Origin: Pseudodesulfovibrio indicus
GTDB lineage: Bacteria; Desulfobacterota; Desulfovibrionia; Desulfovibrionales; Desulfovibrionaceae
Length of the DNA: 64,000 nucleotides
Reading direction: 5' to 3'
NCBI RefSeq assembly: GCF_001563225.1
Contig: NZ_CP014206.1
Location: 1,178,001-1,242,000, forward strand
Position numbers and translations under genes: made by a program. This document shows, one piece after another, positions 15,306 through 27,416 of this stretch (positions are counted from its first letter, which is position 1; the number at the start of each line of letters is the position of its first letter). The notes beneath the pieces are model-generated. The model made no database searches. It saw nothing but the letters and a program-made list of their open reading frames with translations, and was not told the origin of the DNA.

Positions 15306-16262
15306 GTGAAGAGTACGAGTAAGAGGAAGAGGAGAGCCGTCGCTGGCGCTCCTCCCTGTTTTTTTGGAGCCCTCCCGGCGGGGTTCTTTCTTTTTCCAAA
15401 GCAAAAAAGAAAGAACCAAAGAAAAGTGCTTTGGGGGGGCATCCCCGCCCACAGTTTGGTCGCTGAGAATCCGATCCGCTCGGGGCGGCTCCATCTGATG
15501 AAAAGTAAAGTGCGAGTCTCCACGGAAACGCCCCTTTTATGGAATACCGAGGGACCTCGTGAGCGGAGCCGCCGCCCCTTCGCGGTCGGCTTCTAGGCGT
15601 CCAGAACAGGGCTCGCTCCCTGCCGCTTGACGGTACGAAGGGCGAAGGAAGAGGGTCCTTCGGACGAGACTTCGGGGTAGGAGAGCCACTGTTTGAGGCT
15701 GCGCCTCAAAGGTGTTCCATGGGAGGGCCTTCGTAAGACATGCGGAGTATGAAAGCCGCTGTTGGGGCTGCGCCCCAAGGCGCTCCAGGGTGCGATGGGC
15801 GGAGGTTTGGAGATGACGGCTGTTTGAGGCTGCGCCTCAAAGGCGCGAGAGGGAATGGTTTGGAGTTGAATCGACCAGGGTGCGTTCCACCTCTTTTGCC
15901 GTCCCTCTCAAGCGCGGACGTCTTTACCGCGCTCCTCCCTCTTCCGCCATCCCTCCCACGCTCGGGCAATCCCGGCCCGGAGAGCGGTCATTCGGAAACC
16001 GGGGCCTAGAGCCTGTTTCAAGCGCCGAAGCGCAGCCCGACTGAGTCTGCCTCGGCAGACATGCCGTCAGGGCAGCGGGAGGCGCTTACAGGCTCTTGGC
16101 CACTGTTTTCGCGCAGCCGCACCGCAAGCGCACTTTTTGCTTACTTTTTGGGGCGCCAGCCAAAAAGTAAGGCGCTGTAAAAGCGCAAAACGGTCTATCT
16201 CAACAGGAAAAACCCCAGACGCGGACGCGCGGACGTCTTTACCGCGCTCCCCCCTCCCCAAT
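15306..16262 (+). repeat. Composite repeat R1 (head plus one tail unit)
   Basis: A non-coding mosaic of inverted repeats. Head (to about 15950): GGTTCTTTCTTTTT / AAAAAGAAAGAACC stem, a GAGCCGCC..GGCGGCTC-like block, then TTTGAGGC-TGC-GCCTCAAA, TTGGGGC-TGC-GCCCCAA and a second TTTGAGGC hairpin. Tail (about 15960-16260): GTCTGCC-TC-GGCAGAC and CTTACTTTTTGG / CCAAAAAGTAAG stems and AGCGCC..GGCGCT. The same order occurs in R2, R3 and R4. Reading frames inside it change from copy to copy and carry no ribosome binding site, so I call no gene here. Confidence 0.9.
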
Positions 16263-16335
16263 ACCGATCGCAACCGCCCTCATCCGCAAGGCTCAAGCCT
16301 CCTCCCTGGCTGGAGGCCCGGAGGCTGCTTTTCCT

Positions 16336-17400
16336 CTAGCTGCTTTCCGAGACGCCTGCGGAGGCGAAAGTGGCCATGTTGTTATAGATATTGGCGGCGG
16401 CTCGGACGAGGAAGAGGGCGCAGGCGGAGCCGGTGCCTTCGCCGAGGCGGAAGCCGAGGTGCAGGTACGGGTTGAGGCCCATGGCCTTGACCGCCTGGGC
16501 GTGGCCGGGTTCGGCGGAGCCGTGGGAGATGACGCAGTAGTCCTTGACCGCCGGGGCGATCTTCCAGGCGCTGAGGTAGGCGGCGGTGGAGATGAAACCG
16601 TCCACGCAGACGAGCTGGCGGTTCTTGGCCCCGCCGAGGATCAACCCCGCCAGGGCGGCTATTTCCAGGCCGCCGAGGGCTGCGAGGATGGACACGGGGT
16701 CGCCGGAGTCGATGGCCGGCTTGTTCGCTTCCAGGCCGCGCCGGATAACGGCGGTCTTGGCCGGGAGGCTGGCCGCGGGCAGTCCCGCGCCGGGGCCGGT
16801 CAGGGCCGCCGGGTCCAGGCCGAGGAACGCGGAGTAGAGCGCCGTGGACGGGGTGGTGTTGGAGATGCCCATGTCGCCCGTGGCCAGCACGCGCACGCCG
16901 TCCGCATGGGCTCGGTCGGCCAGGGACACGCCGAGAAGCAGCGCCTCGATGCACTGCTCGCGGGTCATGGCCGGGCCGTTGGCCAGGTTGGCCGTGCCGG
17001 GCGCGACCTTGGCCCGGATAAGGGCGGGATGCTCGTCAAAGGGACCGCCGCAGCAACCCGCGTCCACCACGAACAGTTGAGCGCTCACGGTCTGTGCCAG
17101 GACGTTGATGCCCGCCCCGCCGTTCAGGAAGTTCAGGACCATCTGGCGCGTGACCTCCTGGGGGTAGGGGCTGACGCCCTCCTCGTTCACCCCGTGGTCG
17201 CCCGCGATTGTGTAGATGCGCATGGGATCGGGCTGGGGCGCGCCGCCCTGCACCAGGAACAGTTGCAGGGCCAGCTCCTCCAGCCTGCCGAGGCTGCCGA
17301 TGGGCTTGGTCAGATTGTCGAGATGGGCCTGGCCCTCGGCCTCGGGGGTGCGGTCAACAGGCGATATGGAGGCGAGAACCTCTTCGAGTCGTGTTTCCAT
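16336..17400 (-). CDS. cobT: Nicotinate-nucleotide-dimethylbenzimidazole phosphoribosyltransferase CobT
   Basis: A 354-residue enzyme of lower-ligand activation in cobalamin synthesis. It transfers the phosphoribosyl group of nicotinate mononucleotide to the lower-ligand base. Diagnostic blocks include LTKPIGSLGRLEELA near residue 30, AGDHGVNEEGVSPYPQEVT near 67-85, FLNGGAGINVLA near 92, GDMGISNTTPS near 170 and the C-terminal LGFRLGEGTGSA with the catalytic Glu. No other cob gene or cobalamin riboswitch is visible in the flanks. The gene is divergent from the WcbI-like gene, and both are bracketed by inverted composite repeats. Confidence 0.93.
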   Translation of the reverse strand: METRLEEVLASISPVDRTPEAEGQAHLDNLTKPIGSLGRLEELALQLFLVQGGAPQPDPMRIYTIAGDHGVNEEGVSPYPQEVTRQMVLNFLNGGAGINVLAQTVSAQLFVVDAGCCGGPFDEHPALIRAKVAPGTANLANGPAMTREQCIEALLLGVSLADRAHADGVRVLATGDMGISNTTPSTALYSAFLGLDPAALTGPGAGLPAASLPAKTAVIRRGLEANKPAIDSGDPVSILAALGGLEIAALAGLILGGAKNRQLVCVDGFISTAAYLSAWKIAPAVKDYCVISHGSAEPGHAQAVKAMGLNPYLHLGFRLGEGTGSACALFLVRAAANIYNNMATFASAGVSESS

Positions 17401-17534
17401 GTCGGATTCCTTGGTGATTGTTTGGTCCGGGTGAAATACCCCTTCGGGACACGCCTGTAAACCGGCAAGAATGGTTGCCGGGTTGGACTTTCCGTGCTAT
17501 CCATCTGGAAAATCAACCAATTCGCAGGACCGGA

Positions 17535-18374
17535 ATGATCATGGAAAGGGAACTTTGCATCGTCCACGCCAATTGCCAGGGCGAGCCGCTCATCGACCGG
17601 CTGAACCTGTGCCCGGATTTCGCCGCGCGCTTTGAATGCCGGTTGTTCACCAACTACGTGCGCGAGCCGATCCCGGACGCGGATCTGGCCCGCTGTTCCC
17701 TGTTCCTGTACCAGTACCTCGGCCCGCAATGGAACGAACTGGCGTCCGAATCGCTGCTCGGCAAGTTGCCGCAAACCGCCCGTTCCCTGTGCATCCCGAA
17801 CATGTTCTTCAAGGGGTATTGGCCCACTTGGTCGGGCAAGGCCGGGTTCGACTACCGGTGCGAACTGCTCGACGGGTACATAGACCGGGGATTGTCCGAG
17901 GACGAGGCGATTCTGCTCTACCTGCGCACCGACCTCGCGGCAAAGTACGACCTGGACGCCCTGCTTCGCGAGACCCTGCGGTTGGAGCGCGAACGCGAAG
18001 CCCGCACCCCGATCAAGTACATGGATTTCATGGAGGAGCGGCTCGGCACCGAGCGGTTGTTCAACACCGTCAACCATCCCGGCCCGCGCCTCATAAACCA
18101 CGCGGCCAGTGCCATCTTGCGCGAGCTCGGCCTGCCCGAACCCGATGCCGCCGCTCTCGCCGTCCTGGGCGACCCGTTCCCGGAGTTCGAACAGCCCATC
18201 CACCCATCGGTGGCCGCCCACTTCGGCTGGGCCTTTGCCGGGCCGCAGACCGAATACCAAATCTACGGCCGCAAACTGACCTTCGCCCGCTACGCCGCCA
18301 ACTACGTCCTTGCCCGCAAAGCGGGCGTCACCGACTTCATCGGTTTTCTCCAAGGCGCGGACATCAAGATTTAA
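17535..18374 (+). CDS. WcbI-like polysaccharide biosynthesis protein
   Basis: A 279-residue protein. The N-terminus ELCIVHANCQGEPL followed by LFTNYVREPI resembles WcbI-type putative acetyltransferases of capsule loci, whose nucleophile region is xNCQ. Further conserved-looking features are IPNMFFKGYWPTW near residue 83 and HPGPRLINHAA near 180. There is no signal peptide. ATG 17535 lies 5 nt after AGGA; ATG 17541 is an alternative. No polysaccharide cluster surrounds it. A second WcbI-like gene with an NCQ N-terminus lies at 54513-55690. Confidence 0.65.
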   Translation: MIMERELCIVHANCQGEPLIDRLNLCPDFAARFECRLFTNYVREPIPDADLARCSLFLYQYLGPQWNELASESLLGKLPQTARSLCIPNMFFKGYWPTWSGKAGFDYRCELLDGYIDRGLSEDEAILLYLRTDLAAKYDLDALLRETLRLEREREARTPIKYMDFMEERLGTERLFNTVNHPGPRLINHAASAILRELGLPEPDAAALAVLGDPFPEFEQPIHPSVAAHFGWAFAGPQTEYQIYGRKLTFARYAANYVLARKAGVTDFIGFLQGADIKI

Positions 18375-18414
18375 GGGGGCTTCCGGGACTCCGGGCCTCC
18401 AGCCGTAGGGGGGA

Positions 18415-20256
18415 GCTTGAGCCTTGCGGATGAGGAGGGAGAAGCGCGGCAATGTCGTCCGCGCGTCCGCGTCTGGGGTTTTGCCTGTTGAGATAGACCG
18501 TTTTGCGCTTTTACAGCGCCTTACTTTTTGGCTTGCGCCCCAAAAAGTAAGCAAAAAGTGCGCTTGCGGTGCGGCGGCGCGGAAACAGTGGCCAAGAGCC
18601 TGTAAGCGCCTTTCGCTGCCCTGACGGCATGTCTGCCGAGGCAGACTCAGTCGGGCTGCGCTTCGGCGCTTGAAACAGGCTCTAGGCCCCGGTTTCCGAA
18701 TGACCGCTCTTCGGACGAGGACCGTCCGAGCGTGGGAGGAATGGCGGAAGAGGAGGGTTGCGGGGAGGTTGGGGATTTGGCGGGAGTGTGTACGGATTTC
18801 TTTTTATGGATGAGGGGAAGAGGAAAAAGCGCGGTGGGTTTGGGCCGCGCGTCCGCGACTGGGGTTTTGCCTGTTGCGGGAGACCGTTTTGCGCTTTTAC
18901 AGCGCCTTACTTTTTGGCTTGCGCCCCAAAAAGTAAGCAAAAAGTGCGCTTGCGGTGCGGCTGCGCGGAAACAGTGGCCAAGAGCCTGTAAGCGCCTTTC
19001 GCTGCCCTGACGGCATGTCTGCCGGGGCAGACTCAGTCGGGCTGCGCTTCGGCGCTTGAAACAGGCTCTAGGCCCCGGTTTCCGAATGACCGCTCTCCGG
19101 GCCGGGATTGTCCGAGCGTGGGTGGGATGGAGGAAGAGGTGGTTTGCGGGGAGGGTGAGGATTTGGCGGGAGAGTGTACGGATTTCTTTTTATGGATGAG
19201 AGGAGGAGCGCGGTGGGTTTGGGCCGCGCGTCCGCGACTGGGGTTTTGCCTGTTGCGGGAGACCGTTTTGCGCTTTTACAGCGCCTTACTTTTTGGCTTG
19301 CGCCCCAAAAAGTAAGCAAAAAGTGCGCTGCGGTGCGGCGGCGCGGAAACAGTGGCCAAGAGCCTGTAAGCGCCTTTCGCTGCCCTGACGGCATTGTCTG
19401 CCGAGGCAGACTCAGTCGGGCTCCGCTTCGGCGCTTGAAACAGGCTCTAGGCCCCGGTTTCCGAATGACCGCTCTCCGGGCCGGGATTGTCCGAGCGTGG
19501 GCAGGTGTGGGGAAGAGGAGGGTTGCGGGGAGGTTGGGGATTTGGCGGAAGAAGGAGGAGCGCGGTAAAGACGTCCGCGCATGAGAGGGACGGCAAAAGA
19601 GGTGGAACGCACCCTGGCCGATTCAACTCCAAACCATTCCCTCTCGCGCCTTTGAGGCGCAGCCTCAAACAGCCGTCACCCCATCGCCTTGTCCATCGCA
19701 CCCCGGAGCGCCTTGTGGCAAAGCCCCAACAGCGGCTCTCCATCAACCACGCCCCGTCCAACGGACCTCCCCTGGAGCGCCTTGGGGCGCAGCCCCAACA
19801 GCGGCTTTCATACCCCGCCGCTCCGACCGAAGGCCCTCCCATGGAACGTCTTTGAGGCGCAGCCTCAAACAGTGGCTCTCCTACCCCGAAGTCCCGTTCA
19901 AAGGCCCTCTTCCTTCGCACGGCGTTCCGTCAGGACGCAGAGAGCGAGCCCTGTTCTGGACGCCTAGAAGCCGACCGCGAAGGGGCGGCGGCTCCGCTCA
20001 CGAGGTCCCTCGGTATTCCATAAATGGGGCGTTCCCGTGGAGGCTCGCACTTTACTTTTCATCAGATGGAGCCGTCCCGAGCGGATCGGATTCTCAGCGG
20101 CCAAACTGTGGGCGAGGATGACCCCCCAAAGCATTTTTCTTTGGTTCTTTCTTTTTTGCTTTGGAAAAAGAAAGAACCCCGCCGGGAGGGCTCCAAAAAA
20201 ACAGGGAGGAGCGCCAGCGACGGCTCTCCTCCCCTCTTCTTCCTCTTCTCTTCCTC
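18415..20256 (-). repeat. Composite repeat R2 (head plus three tail units, inverted)
   Basis: Same element as R1 but on the - strand: three tail units spaced about 380-386 bp (the CTAGGCCCC mark recurs near 18682, 19068 and 19447), then the head at about 19565-20256. A 21-bp block at 18415-18435 is the exact reverse complement of 16278-16298 beside R1, so R1 and R2 form a long inverted pair around cobT and the WcbI-like gene. Frames within it are inconsistent between units. Confidence 0.9.
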
Positions 20257-20282
20257 TTCTCTCTCTCTCTCTCTCTCTCTTT
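20257..20282. repeat. CT dinucleotide tract
   Basis: A run of CT repeats, about eleven units, between the head of R2 and a T-rich stretch. Such a tract is prone to slippage in replication and in sequencing. Confidence 0.8.
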
Positions 20283-20302
20283 TTTCTTTCTTCACAGCCC
20301 CC

Positions 20303-20346
20303 AAAAAAAGAGTAGGCCGGTCAGCTTCACGCTGACCGGCCTACTC
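20303..20346 (-). terminator. Terminator of the small gene at 20364-20561
   Basis: A 16-bp perfect stem (GAGTAGGCCGGTCAGC and its complement) with a 5-nt loop is followed on the - strand by TTTTTTT. It is the border between the gene and composite repeat R2. Confidence 0.9.
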
Positions 20347-20363
20347 TTCTTGCGGGGGCCGCA

Positions 20364-20561
20364 CTACGCGTCACCCAAGTCCGTGGACACAGCCTGAACC
20401 ACATCGCCCCTGGCGTTGTACGTCCCGGTAGCTTCCACCTTGACCAGTTCACGGGCCATTTCAGGATTTTCCAGCACCTCGCGCTGGAGGCGGACCTTTC
20501 GGATCGACTTGATCTGATCGGCTAAATTCGAGCCTTGTGCTTCAAAACCAGCAACTTCCAT
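20364..20561 (-). CDS. Small hypothetical protein
   Basis: A 65-residue protein of unknown family, hydrophilic and predicted helical (SIRKVRLQREVLENPEMARE near residues 19-38), ending TYNARGDVVQAVSTDLGDA. ATG 20561 has GGAGGT 8 nt upstream and the gene has its own terminator, which argues that it is expressed; the longer opening from 20699 has no such site. It might be a small regulatory or partner protein, but nothing in the sequence says which. Confidence 0.6.
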   Translation of the reverse strand: MEVAGFEAQGSNLADQIKSIRKVRLQREVLENPEMARELVKVEATGTYNARGDVVQAVSTDLGDA

Positions 20562-20736
20562 GATTCGTACCTCCTTGCATGGAGTGGCAAACACGTTTCT
20601 TGCTGACTTTATCGGCAAATATTTGGAAACCTTTAGGCCGGGTACCCCGGCGCGCGGGTAACGGTCACCCATCAGTCTGATTTTGCTGATTTTTTTCATA
20701 TAAAGTTTTCTCTAGAAATGCGCAAAGACGATGGTG

Positions 20737-21669
20737 CTACCGGGCTTCGCGGGCATAGACCTCGTCGAGGATCGCCTTGCCGCCCGCTTCCAGAACCTTG
20801 CCAGCCAGAACCATGCCCACGTCCCAGGCGTTGTCCACGTGGCCTTCGGCCATCATGCGGATGGGACGGGAGCCGTCCACATCGGCCACAAACCCGGTCA
20901 GCCGGACCATGTCGCCCTCGATCACGGACCAGGCCGCGATGGGTACCTGGCAGCCGCCGTCCAGGCCGGTCAGGAAGCCGCGTTCGGCCAGGACCTGGTG
21001 CTTGGTGGCGGGGTGGTCCAGAAACGCGATCATCTCGCGCAGCTCGGTGTCGTCGATGCGGTATTCGATGCCGAGCGCGCCCTGGGCCACGGCGGGCAGG
21101 AAGTCGGGCGGGCAGAGGATCTCCTGTTTGGGCGCGGACAGGCCGAGGCGCTTGAGCCCGGCGGTGGCCAGGATGATGGCGTCGAACTCGCCGTCGAGCA
21201 ATTTCTGCACGCGGGTGCCGACGTTGCCGCGCAGGGATTCGATCTTCAGGTCCGGCCGCAGGGCCATGATCTGGGACTGGCGGCGCAGGCTGGAGGTGCC
21301 GACCACCGCACCCCGGGGCAGGTCCTTGAGACCGTCGTACTTGACCGAGCACAGGGTGTCGGTGTGCGCTTCGCGCTCCGGGATGATGCCCACTTCCAGC
21401 CCCTCGGGCAGCTCGGTGGGCACGTCCTTCATGGAGTGGACCGCCAGCTGGGCGCGGCCGTCCAGCAGCGCCTCCTCGATCTCCTTGACGAAGAGCCCCT
21501 TGCCGCCGACCTTGGCCAGCGGAACGTCCAGGATCTTGTCGCCCTTGGTCTTGATCTTGAGCAGGTCCACGGAAAGGCCGGGGTGCTCGGCTTCGAGCCG
21601 GTCCTTGATGTGGTTGGCCTGCCACAGGGCCAGGGCCGAGCCTCGGGTGGCGATGGTGAGCTTTTTCAT
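20737..21669 (-). CDS. hemC: Hydroxymethylbilane synthase (porphobilinogen deaminase)
   Basis: A 310-residue enzyme that polymerises four porphobilinogens to hydroxymethylbilane in tetrapyrrole synthesis. The N-terminus [12 protein letters not shown], the block [36 protein letters not shown] near residues 60-82, [10 protein letters not shown] near 125 and [16 protein letters not shown] near 230 (Cys that carries the dipyrromethane cofactor) are all present. I start at ATG 21669, whose N-terminus matches the family; a longer opening to 21741 overlaps the FmdB-like gene. It lies 31 nt downstream of that gene and is probably cotranscribed. Confidence 0.94.
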   Translation of the reverse strand: MKKLTIATRGSALALWQANHIKDRLEAEHPGLSVDLLKIKTKGDKILDVPLAKVGGKGLFVKEIEEALLDGRAQLAVHSMKDVPTELPEGLEVGIIPEREAHTDTLCSVKYDGLKDLPRGAVVGTSSLRRQSQIMALRPDLKIESLRGNVGTRVQKLLDGEFDAIILATAGLKRLGLSAPKQEILCPPDFLPAVAQGALGIEYRIDDTELREMIAFLDHPATKHQVLAERGFLTGLDGGCQVPIAAWSVIEGDMVRLTGFVADVDGSRPIRMMAEGHVDNAWDVGMVLAGKVLEAGGKAILDEVYAREAR

Positions 21670-21700
21670 ATCGGTTCGTACCTTGGTCTTTCGGGGAATA

Positions 21701-21949
21701 TTAGTGGCAGCTGGAGCAGTTGCCGCCGGAGCAGCCCGCACAGCCGGAAGAAGGCGCGCTGGGCGCGGCCGGGCCGGAATCGCCCCCGGCGTCGGGGGAG
21801 AACCCGCCGACCTTGGAGCGCACGGCGCTCATCAGCTTGCCGGTCTTGGCGGACTGGCATTTGGGGCAGGGAGGACATTCGTCGCGGTCAAAGACCAGTT
21901 CCTCGAATTCGTGGCCGCAGTCGTCGCATTTGTATTCGAATATGGGCAT
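21701..21949 (-). CDS. FmdB-type zinc ribbon protein
   Basis: An 82-residue protein. The FmdB/CxxC zinc ribbon is at the N-terminus: [18 protein letters not shown] with a second CPKC pair near residue 29. The C-terminus is rich in Gly, Ser and Cys ([13 protein letters not shown]), similar in style to the tails of the HesB-like proteins in this window. Such proteins are thought to be regulatory but remain poorly defined. A second copy of the family lies at 46259-46462. Confidence 0.82.
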   Translation of the reverse strand: MPIFEYKCDDCGHEFEELVFDRDECPPCPKCQSAKTGKLMSAVRSKVGGFSPDAGGDSGPAAPSAPSSGCAGCSGGNCSSCH

Positions 21950-22171
21950 CGTATCGCTCCAGAACGGTTGATCCGTGCCGGGTCGCCCCGGCAGAGGGTT
22001 TGCATAGCTGAAAAGGGCTGGGCTGGCAATGGCGCGGCCCGGCATCAAGGTAATGCCTGGGCCGCGCATGTCCACCCCTTGCCGCCGGAAAACAATCCTT
22101 TACACTCCGCCGAACGGATGGGAAAGTATGCAGGCCGGGCTCCTGCCCGGAAAACCCAAGGACGGATCTCA

Positions 22172-23131
22172 ATGGGCGACGACTTCTTTGCGCTGCATCT
22201 CGACACCCCGGACGCCGGGGCGCGGACCCCCCGGCCGTCGGGCTGGGCCTACATGGCGGACGGCGTGGTCCGCTGCGCCTTTTCCTCCAACCGGTCGGTG
22301 AAGATGGGCATGGGCGTCAACACGCGCACCCACGACAGCCGGGCCTTCTGGTTCCTGGAGCAGACCGGCATGGAGTCGTTCTCCGCCCGGCTGCTGGGCG
22401 ACCGCCACCTGCCCAAGGGCGACGCCCGCCCGGTCTCCGTGGCCGAGCTGACCGTGGAGTTCACCCCGGAGCTGGCCTATTACGAGGAGATGGTCATCCC
22501 GGCCATGCAGGCCAAGGGCGGCCGCGACACTGCGGCGGTCCTGGACCTGAACGCGATAACCGGCCTGTTCGGGCTGGGGCTGGTCTACGTCAGCCGCAAC
22601 GAGACCGATCGCGCCGGGAAGCTGTTTGCGGAGATGGCCGGGGTCCGGACCGATTTCGAGGGGCGCAACCAGTTCCTGTTCAACGACTTCGGCATCGCCC
22701 TGCGCAAAAGCGGCCAGTTCGAGGCGTCCATCGCCTTCTTCACCCGCGCCCTGGACTTCGCCCGGGACGACGAGAACCTCTTCTACAACCTGGCCCGCGC
22801 CCACTACGAGAATGACGACTGGACCCGGTGCATGGACTACCTGGTCCGGTCCAACGCCTGCAACCCGGACCTCAAGGTCGCCGGGGACCTGCTTCGGCTG
22901 ATGATCGGGCTGGACGAGGACGACCGGCTGCTTCGGCGGTTCGGCAAGCCGCCCGTGCCGCCTGCCGTGGCCATGCGTGCCAGGGAGCTCTTGGCCGCGG
23001 GGTCCGGCCGGGTGGAGCTGGACGAAAGCCCCATCGGGACGTCCGTGGAAGCGGGCCGCGCCCGCTCCGGCGGCGTGCGCCGCGACCGCATTGGGCGCGT
23101 GGACCTCAAGCCCCACGGCCGCAGGGACTAG
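22172..23131 (+). CDS. Tetratricopeptide-repeat protein
   Basis: A 319-residue soluble protein. The N-terminal ~110 residues have no family that I recognise (GWAYMADGVVRCAFSSN, then FWFLEQTGMESF). From about residue 125 onward the sequence is helical with TPR-like repeats (FLFNDFGIALRKSGQFEASIAFFTRAL, then LFYNLARAHYENDDW). The C-terminus is basic and low in complexity. ATG 22172 follows AAGGA. It is a paralogue of the next gene (shared FLFN-FGI-LRK and YNLARA-Y segments), so the pair arose by tandem duplication. No partner is evident. Confidence 0.75.
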   Translation: MGDDFFALHLDTPDAGARTPRPSGWAYMADGVVRCAFSSNRSVKMGMGVNTRTHDSRAFWFLEQTGMESFSARLLGDRHLPKGDARPVSVAELTVEFTPELAYYEEMVIPAMQAKGGRDTAAVLDLNAITGLFGLGLVYVSRNETDRAGKLFAEMAGVRTDFEGRNQFLFNDFGIALRKSGQFEASIAFFTRALDFARDDENLFYNLARAHYENDDWTRCMDYLVRSNACNPDLKVAGDLLRLMIGLDEDDRLLRRFGKPPVPPAVAMRARELLAAGSGRVELDESPIGTSVEAGRARSGGVRRDRIGRVDLKPHGRRD

Positions 23132-23388
23132 TCTCCTAAAATCCGCCTTATCCGCTTTCCCCCGCTAAAGGGTTCCGCGCTCCGGTCCGATAAGAATCGG
23201 GACAACGGGGTGGAATGGTCGCCCGGAAACGGGTTTCATCCATTGCATTGCGCCAGGCGAGAGCGGGATTCGCCGGCACGGCGCAGGGACAATCGGTCCG
23301 GTCCGTTCGCACACGTTCCGGTCCGCGTCGGGGAAAGGCGCGGTCGGGACGGACGGACCGGGACGCGAGGTTCCTGCCGAGGTGACCC

Positions 23389-24360
23389 ATGAGCATCGAT
23401 CCGCACGTTTCCCTGGACGGCCGCCTGAACAGCCGCCCCGAACGCGGGTGCAGCGGCCCCCTGTGCTGCATCTTCTCCACCGCCAAATCCAGGAACCCCG
23501 GCCGGGGGACCACCCTGCGCGGCCACGGTCGCGTGCACTTCTGGCTCGTCCGCCAGCTGGGCGAGGACCGCTACGCCGTGCGCGGCGTGGACGGCGACTA
23601 CCTGCCCTTCGGCGACGAGAGCCACATCTCCGCCGAGGAGTTGCTGCGCCATTACACCCCGGAGGTGGCGGTCTTCGAGGAGCGGCTGCTGCCGTCGGCC
23701 AAGCGGCGCAATTACCGGCTGGTGGCCGCCCACCGGGAGTCGGGCGTCAAGCGCCAGCTCCTGGCCATGGACGAAACGAACATGCGCGGCCTGTTCGAGC
23801 TGGGCATGGAGTACATCCTGGCCGGGCGGTCGGCCAAGGGGCGGAATCTGATCAGCGAGCTGCTCCGGGTGCGCGCCCCGTTTCCGGGCAAGAACCAGTT
23901 CCTGTTCAACGAGTTCGGCATCAACCTGCGCAAGATCGGCTACCCCGAGGGGGCGGTGATCTGCTACCGCAGGGCGCTCAAGTACACGGACCTGGACGAC
24001 CATCTGCACTACAACCTGGCCCGCGCCTTCTACGACCAGGGGCAGTGGTGGGATTGCATGAACCACCTGGCCCGCTGCTTCGAGTTGAACCCGGCGCTGC
24101 CGCTGGCGCGCGATCTGGTGGTGCTGGTCGCGGCGTTGGCCGGGAATCCGGCCCTGCGCCGGAAGTACGGGAAACCGCCGGTCCCCGACGGGGTGGCCGG
24201 ACGGGCCGACGCCCTGTGCGAGTCGGTGTTTACCGTGGATGAAGGGCGGCGGAAGCGGGTTGAGGAGAGGAATCTCTTGGCGGAGGAGCGGGAGGCCGGG
24301 CAGCCAAAGCCCGGCGATACCGGGCTTTGGCTGCCGGGGAGGGATGCGGTGGGGTTGTGA
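23389..24360 (+). CDS. Tetratricopeptide-repeat protein, paralogue of the upstream gene
   Basis: A 323-residue protein. The C-terminal two thirds match the upstream gene in order: an ELGMEYILAGRSAKGRNLISEL helix pair, FLFNEFGINLRKIGYPEGAVICYRRAL, then HYNLARAFYDQGQWWDCMNHL. The N-terminal part differs (GRVHFWLVRQLGEDRYAVRGVDGDYLPFG). ATG 23389 follows GAGGTG. The 257-bp gap before it has no recognised feature beyond GC-rich inverted words. The last codons become G-rich near the downstream terminator. Confidence 0.73.
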   Translation: MSIDPHVSLDGRLNSRPERGCSGPLCCIFSTAKSRNPGRGTTLRGHGRVHFWLVRQLGEDRYAVRGVDGDYLPFGDESHISAEELLRHYTPEVAVFEERLLPSAKRRNYRLVAAHRESGVKRQLLAMDETNMRGLFELGMEYILAGRSAKGRNLISELLRVRAPFPGKNQFLFNEFGINLRKIGYPEGAVICYRRALKYTDLDDHLHYNLARAFYDQGQWWDCMNHLARCFELNPALPLARDLVVLVAALAGNPALRRKYGKPPVPDGVAGRADALCESVFTVDEGRRKRVEERNLLAEEREAGQPKPGDTGLWLPGRDAVGL

Positions 24361-24387
24361 TTGGTGGTCTTTTTAAGGGGGGAGACG

Positions 24388-24424
24388 AAAAAAAAGGCCG
24401 CAGCGGAGTTCCGTTGCGGCCTTT
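24388..24424 (-). terminator. Terminator of lon (shared with the TPR gene)
   Basis: AAAGGCCGCAACGGA-like and TCCGCTGCGGCCTTT arms form a stem with a 3-nt loop; on the - strand it runs into TTTTTTTT. The convergent TPR gene may also use it. Confidence 0.88.
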
Positions 24425-24441
24425 GGGTGTTTGTTTCGGGA

Positions 24442-26964
<2,523 letters not shown>

Positions 26965-27143
26965 ATGAATATCCTCTGATTTGTGTGCAAACAGATGGTG
27001 TTACCCAAGATATGTCGTTAATCCGCGTTGGCAAGTATATTATTAATGTAAAATCGAGAATCTTCGCGAGGCGCGAACGGGAGCGCGAAAGGATCGTGAA
27101 ATGAATGCGCCGGGCGCAGGAGGACGACGGGGGCGGGGGAGCG

Positions 27144-27416
27144 TCAGCGGCGGACGTCGAAGGACGGGAAGGGACCGTCCACGGGTTCGCGGCGGGACTC
27201 CACCGCGTTGACCCTGGCCAGGGGCGGGCCGTCCCAGAGGCGCTGCTCGAACCGGTCGAGCTGCTCTTCGGTGCCGCGCGCCAGGGCTTCCACGGACCCG
27301 TCGGGCAGGTTGCGCACCCAGCCGGAGACGCCGATCTCGCGGGCCGTCTCGCGGGTCCAGGAGCGGAACCAGACCCCCTGGACCTTTCCCCGGACGATGG
27401 CCGTCAGTTCGAACAT
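27144..27416 (-). CDS. Acylphosphatase
   Basis: A 90-residue single-domain enzyme that hydrolyses acyl phosphates. The signature VRGKVQGVWFRSW (residues 8-20, with the catalytic Arg) and GWVRNLPDGSVEAL (residues 32-45, with the catalytic Asn) are intact, and the length is normal. Its ATG overlaps the stop of radC by one base (TGATG), so it is translationally coupled to it at the end of the lptE-holA-radC run. Confidence 0.93.
   Translation of the reverse strand: MFELTAIVRGKVQGVWFRSWTRETAREIGVSGWVRNLPDGSVEALARGTEEQLDRFEQRLWDGPPLARVNAVESRREPVDGPFPSFDVRR

Noticed and set aside
17401-17534. Cobalamin riboswitch before cobT
   Set aside because: The 134-bp divergent gap is too short and lacks the conserved B12-box.
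15306-20256. Many small reading frames of 60-190 residues inside the composite repeats, some recurring between copies
   Set aside because: Frames shift from copy to copy, lack ribosome binding sites, are rich in Arg/Pro/Ser as expected from GC-rich hairpins, and open on both strands of the same palindromes.
20777-23131. A 784-residue + strand frame over hemC and the first TPR gene
   Set aside because: Its first half is the antisense of hemC and the FmdB-like gene; only the part from 22172 has a proper start site and a protein-like composition.
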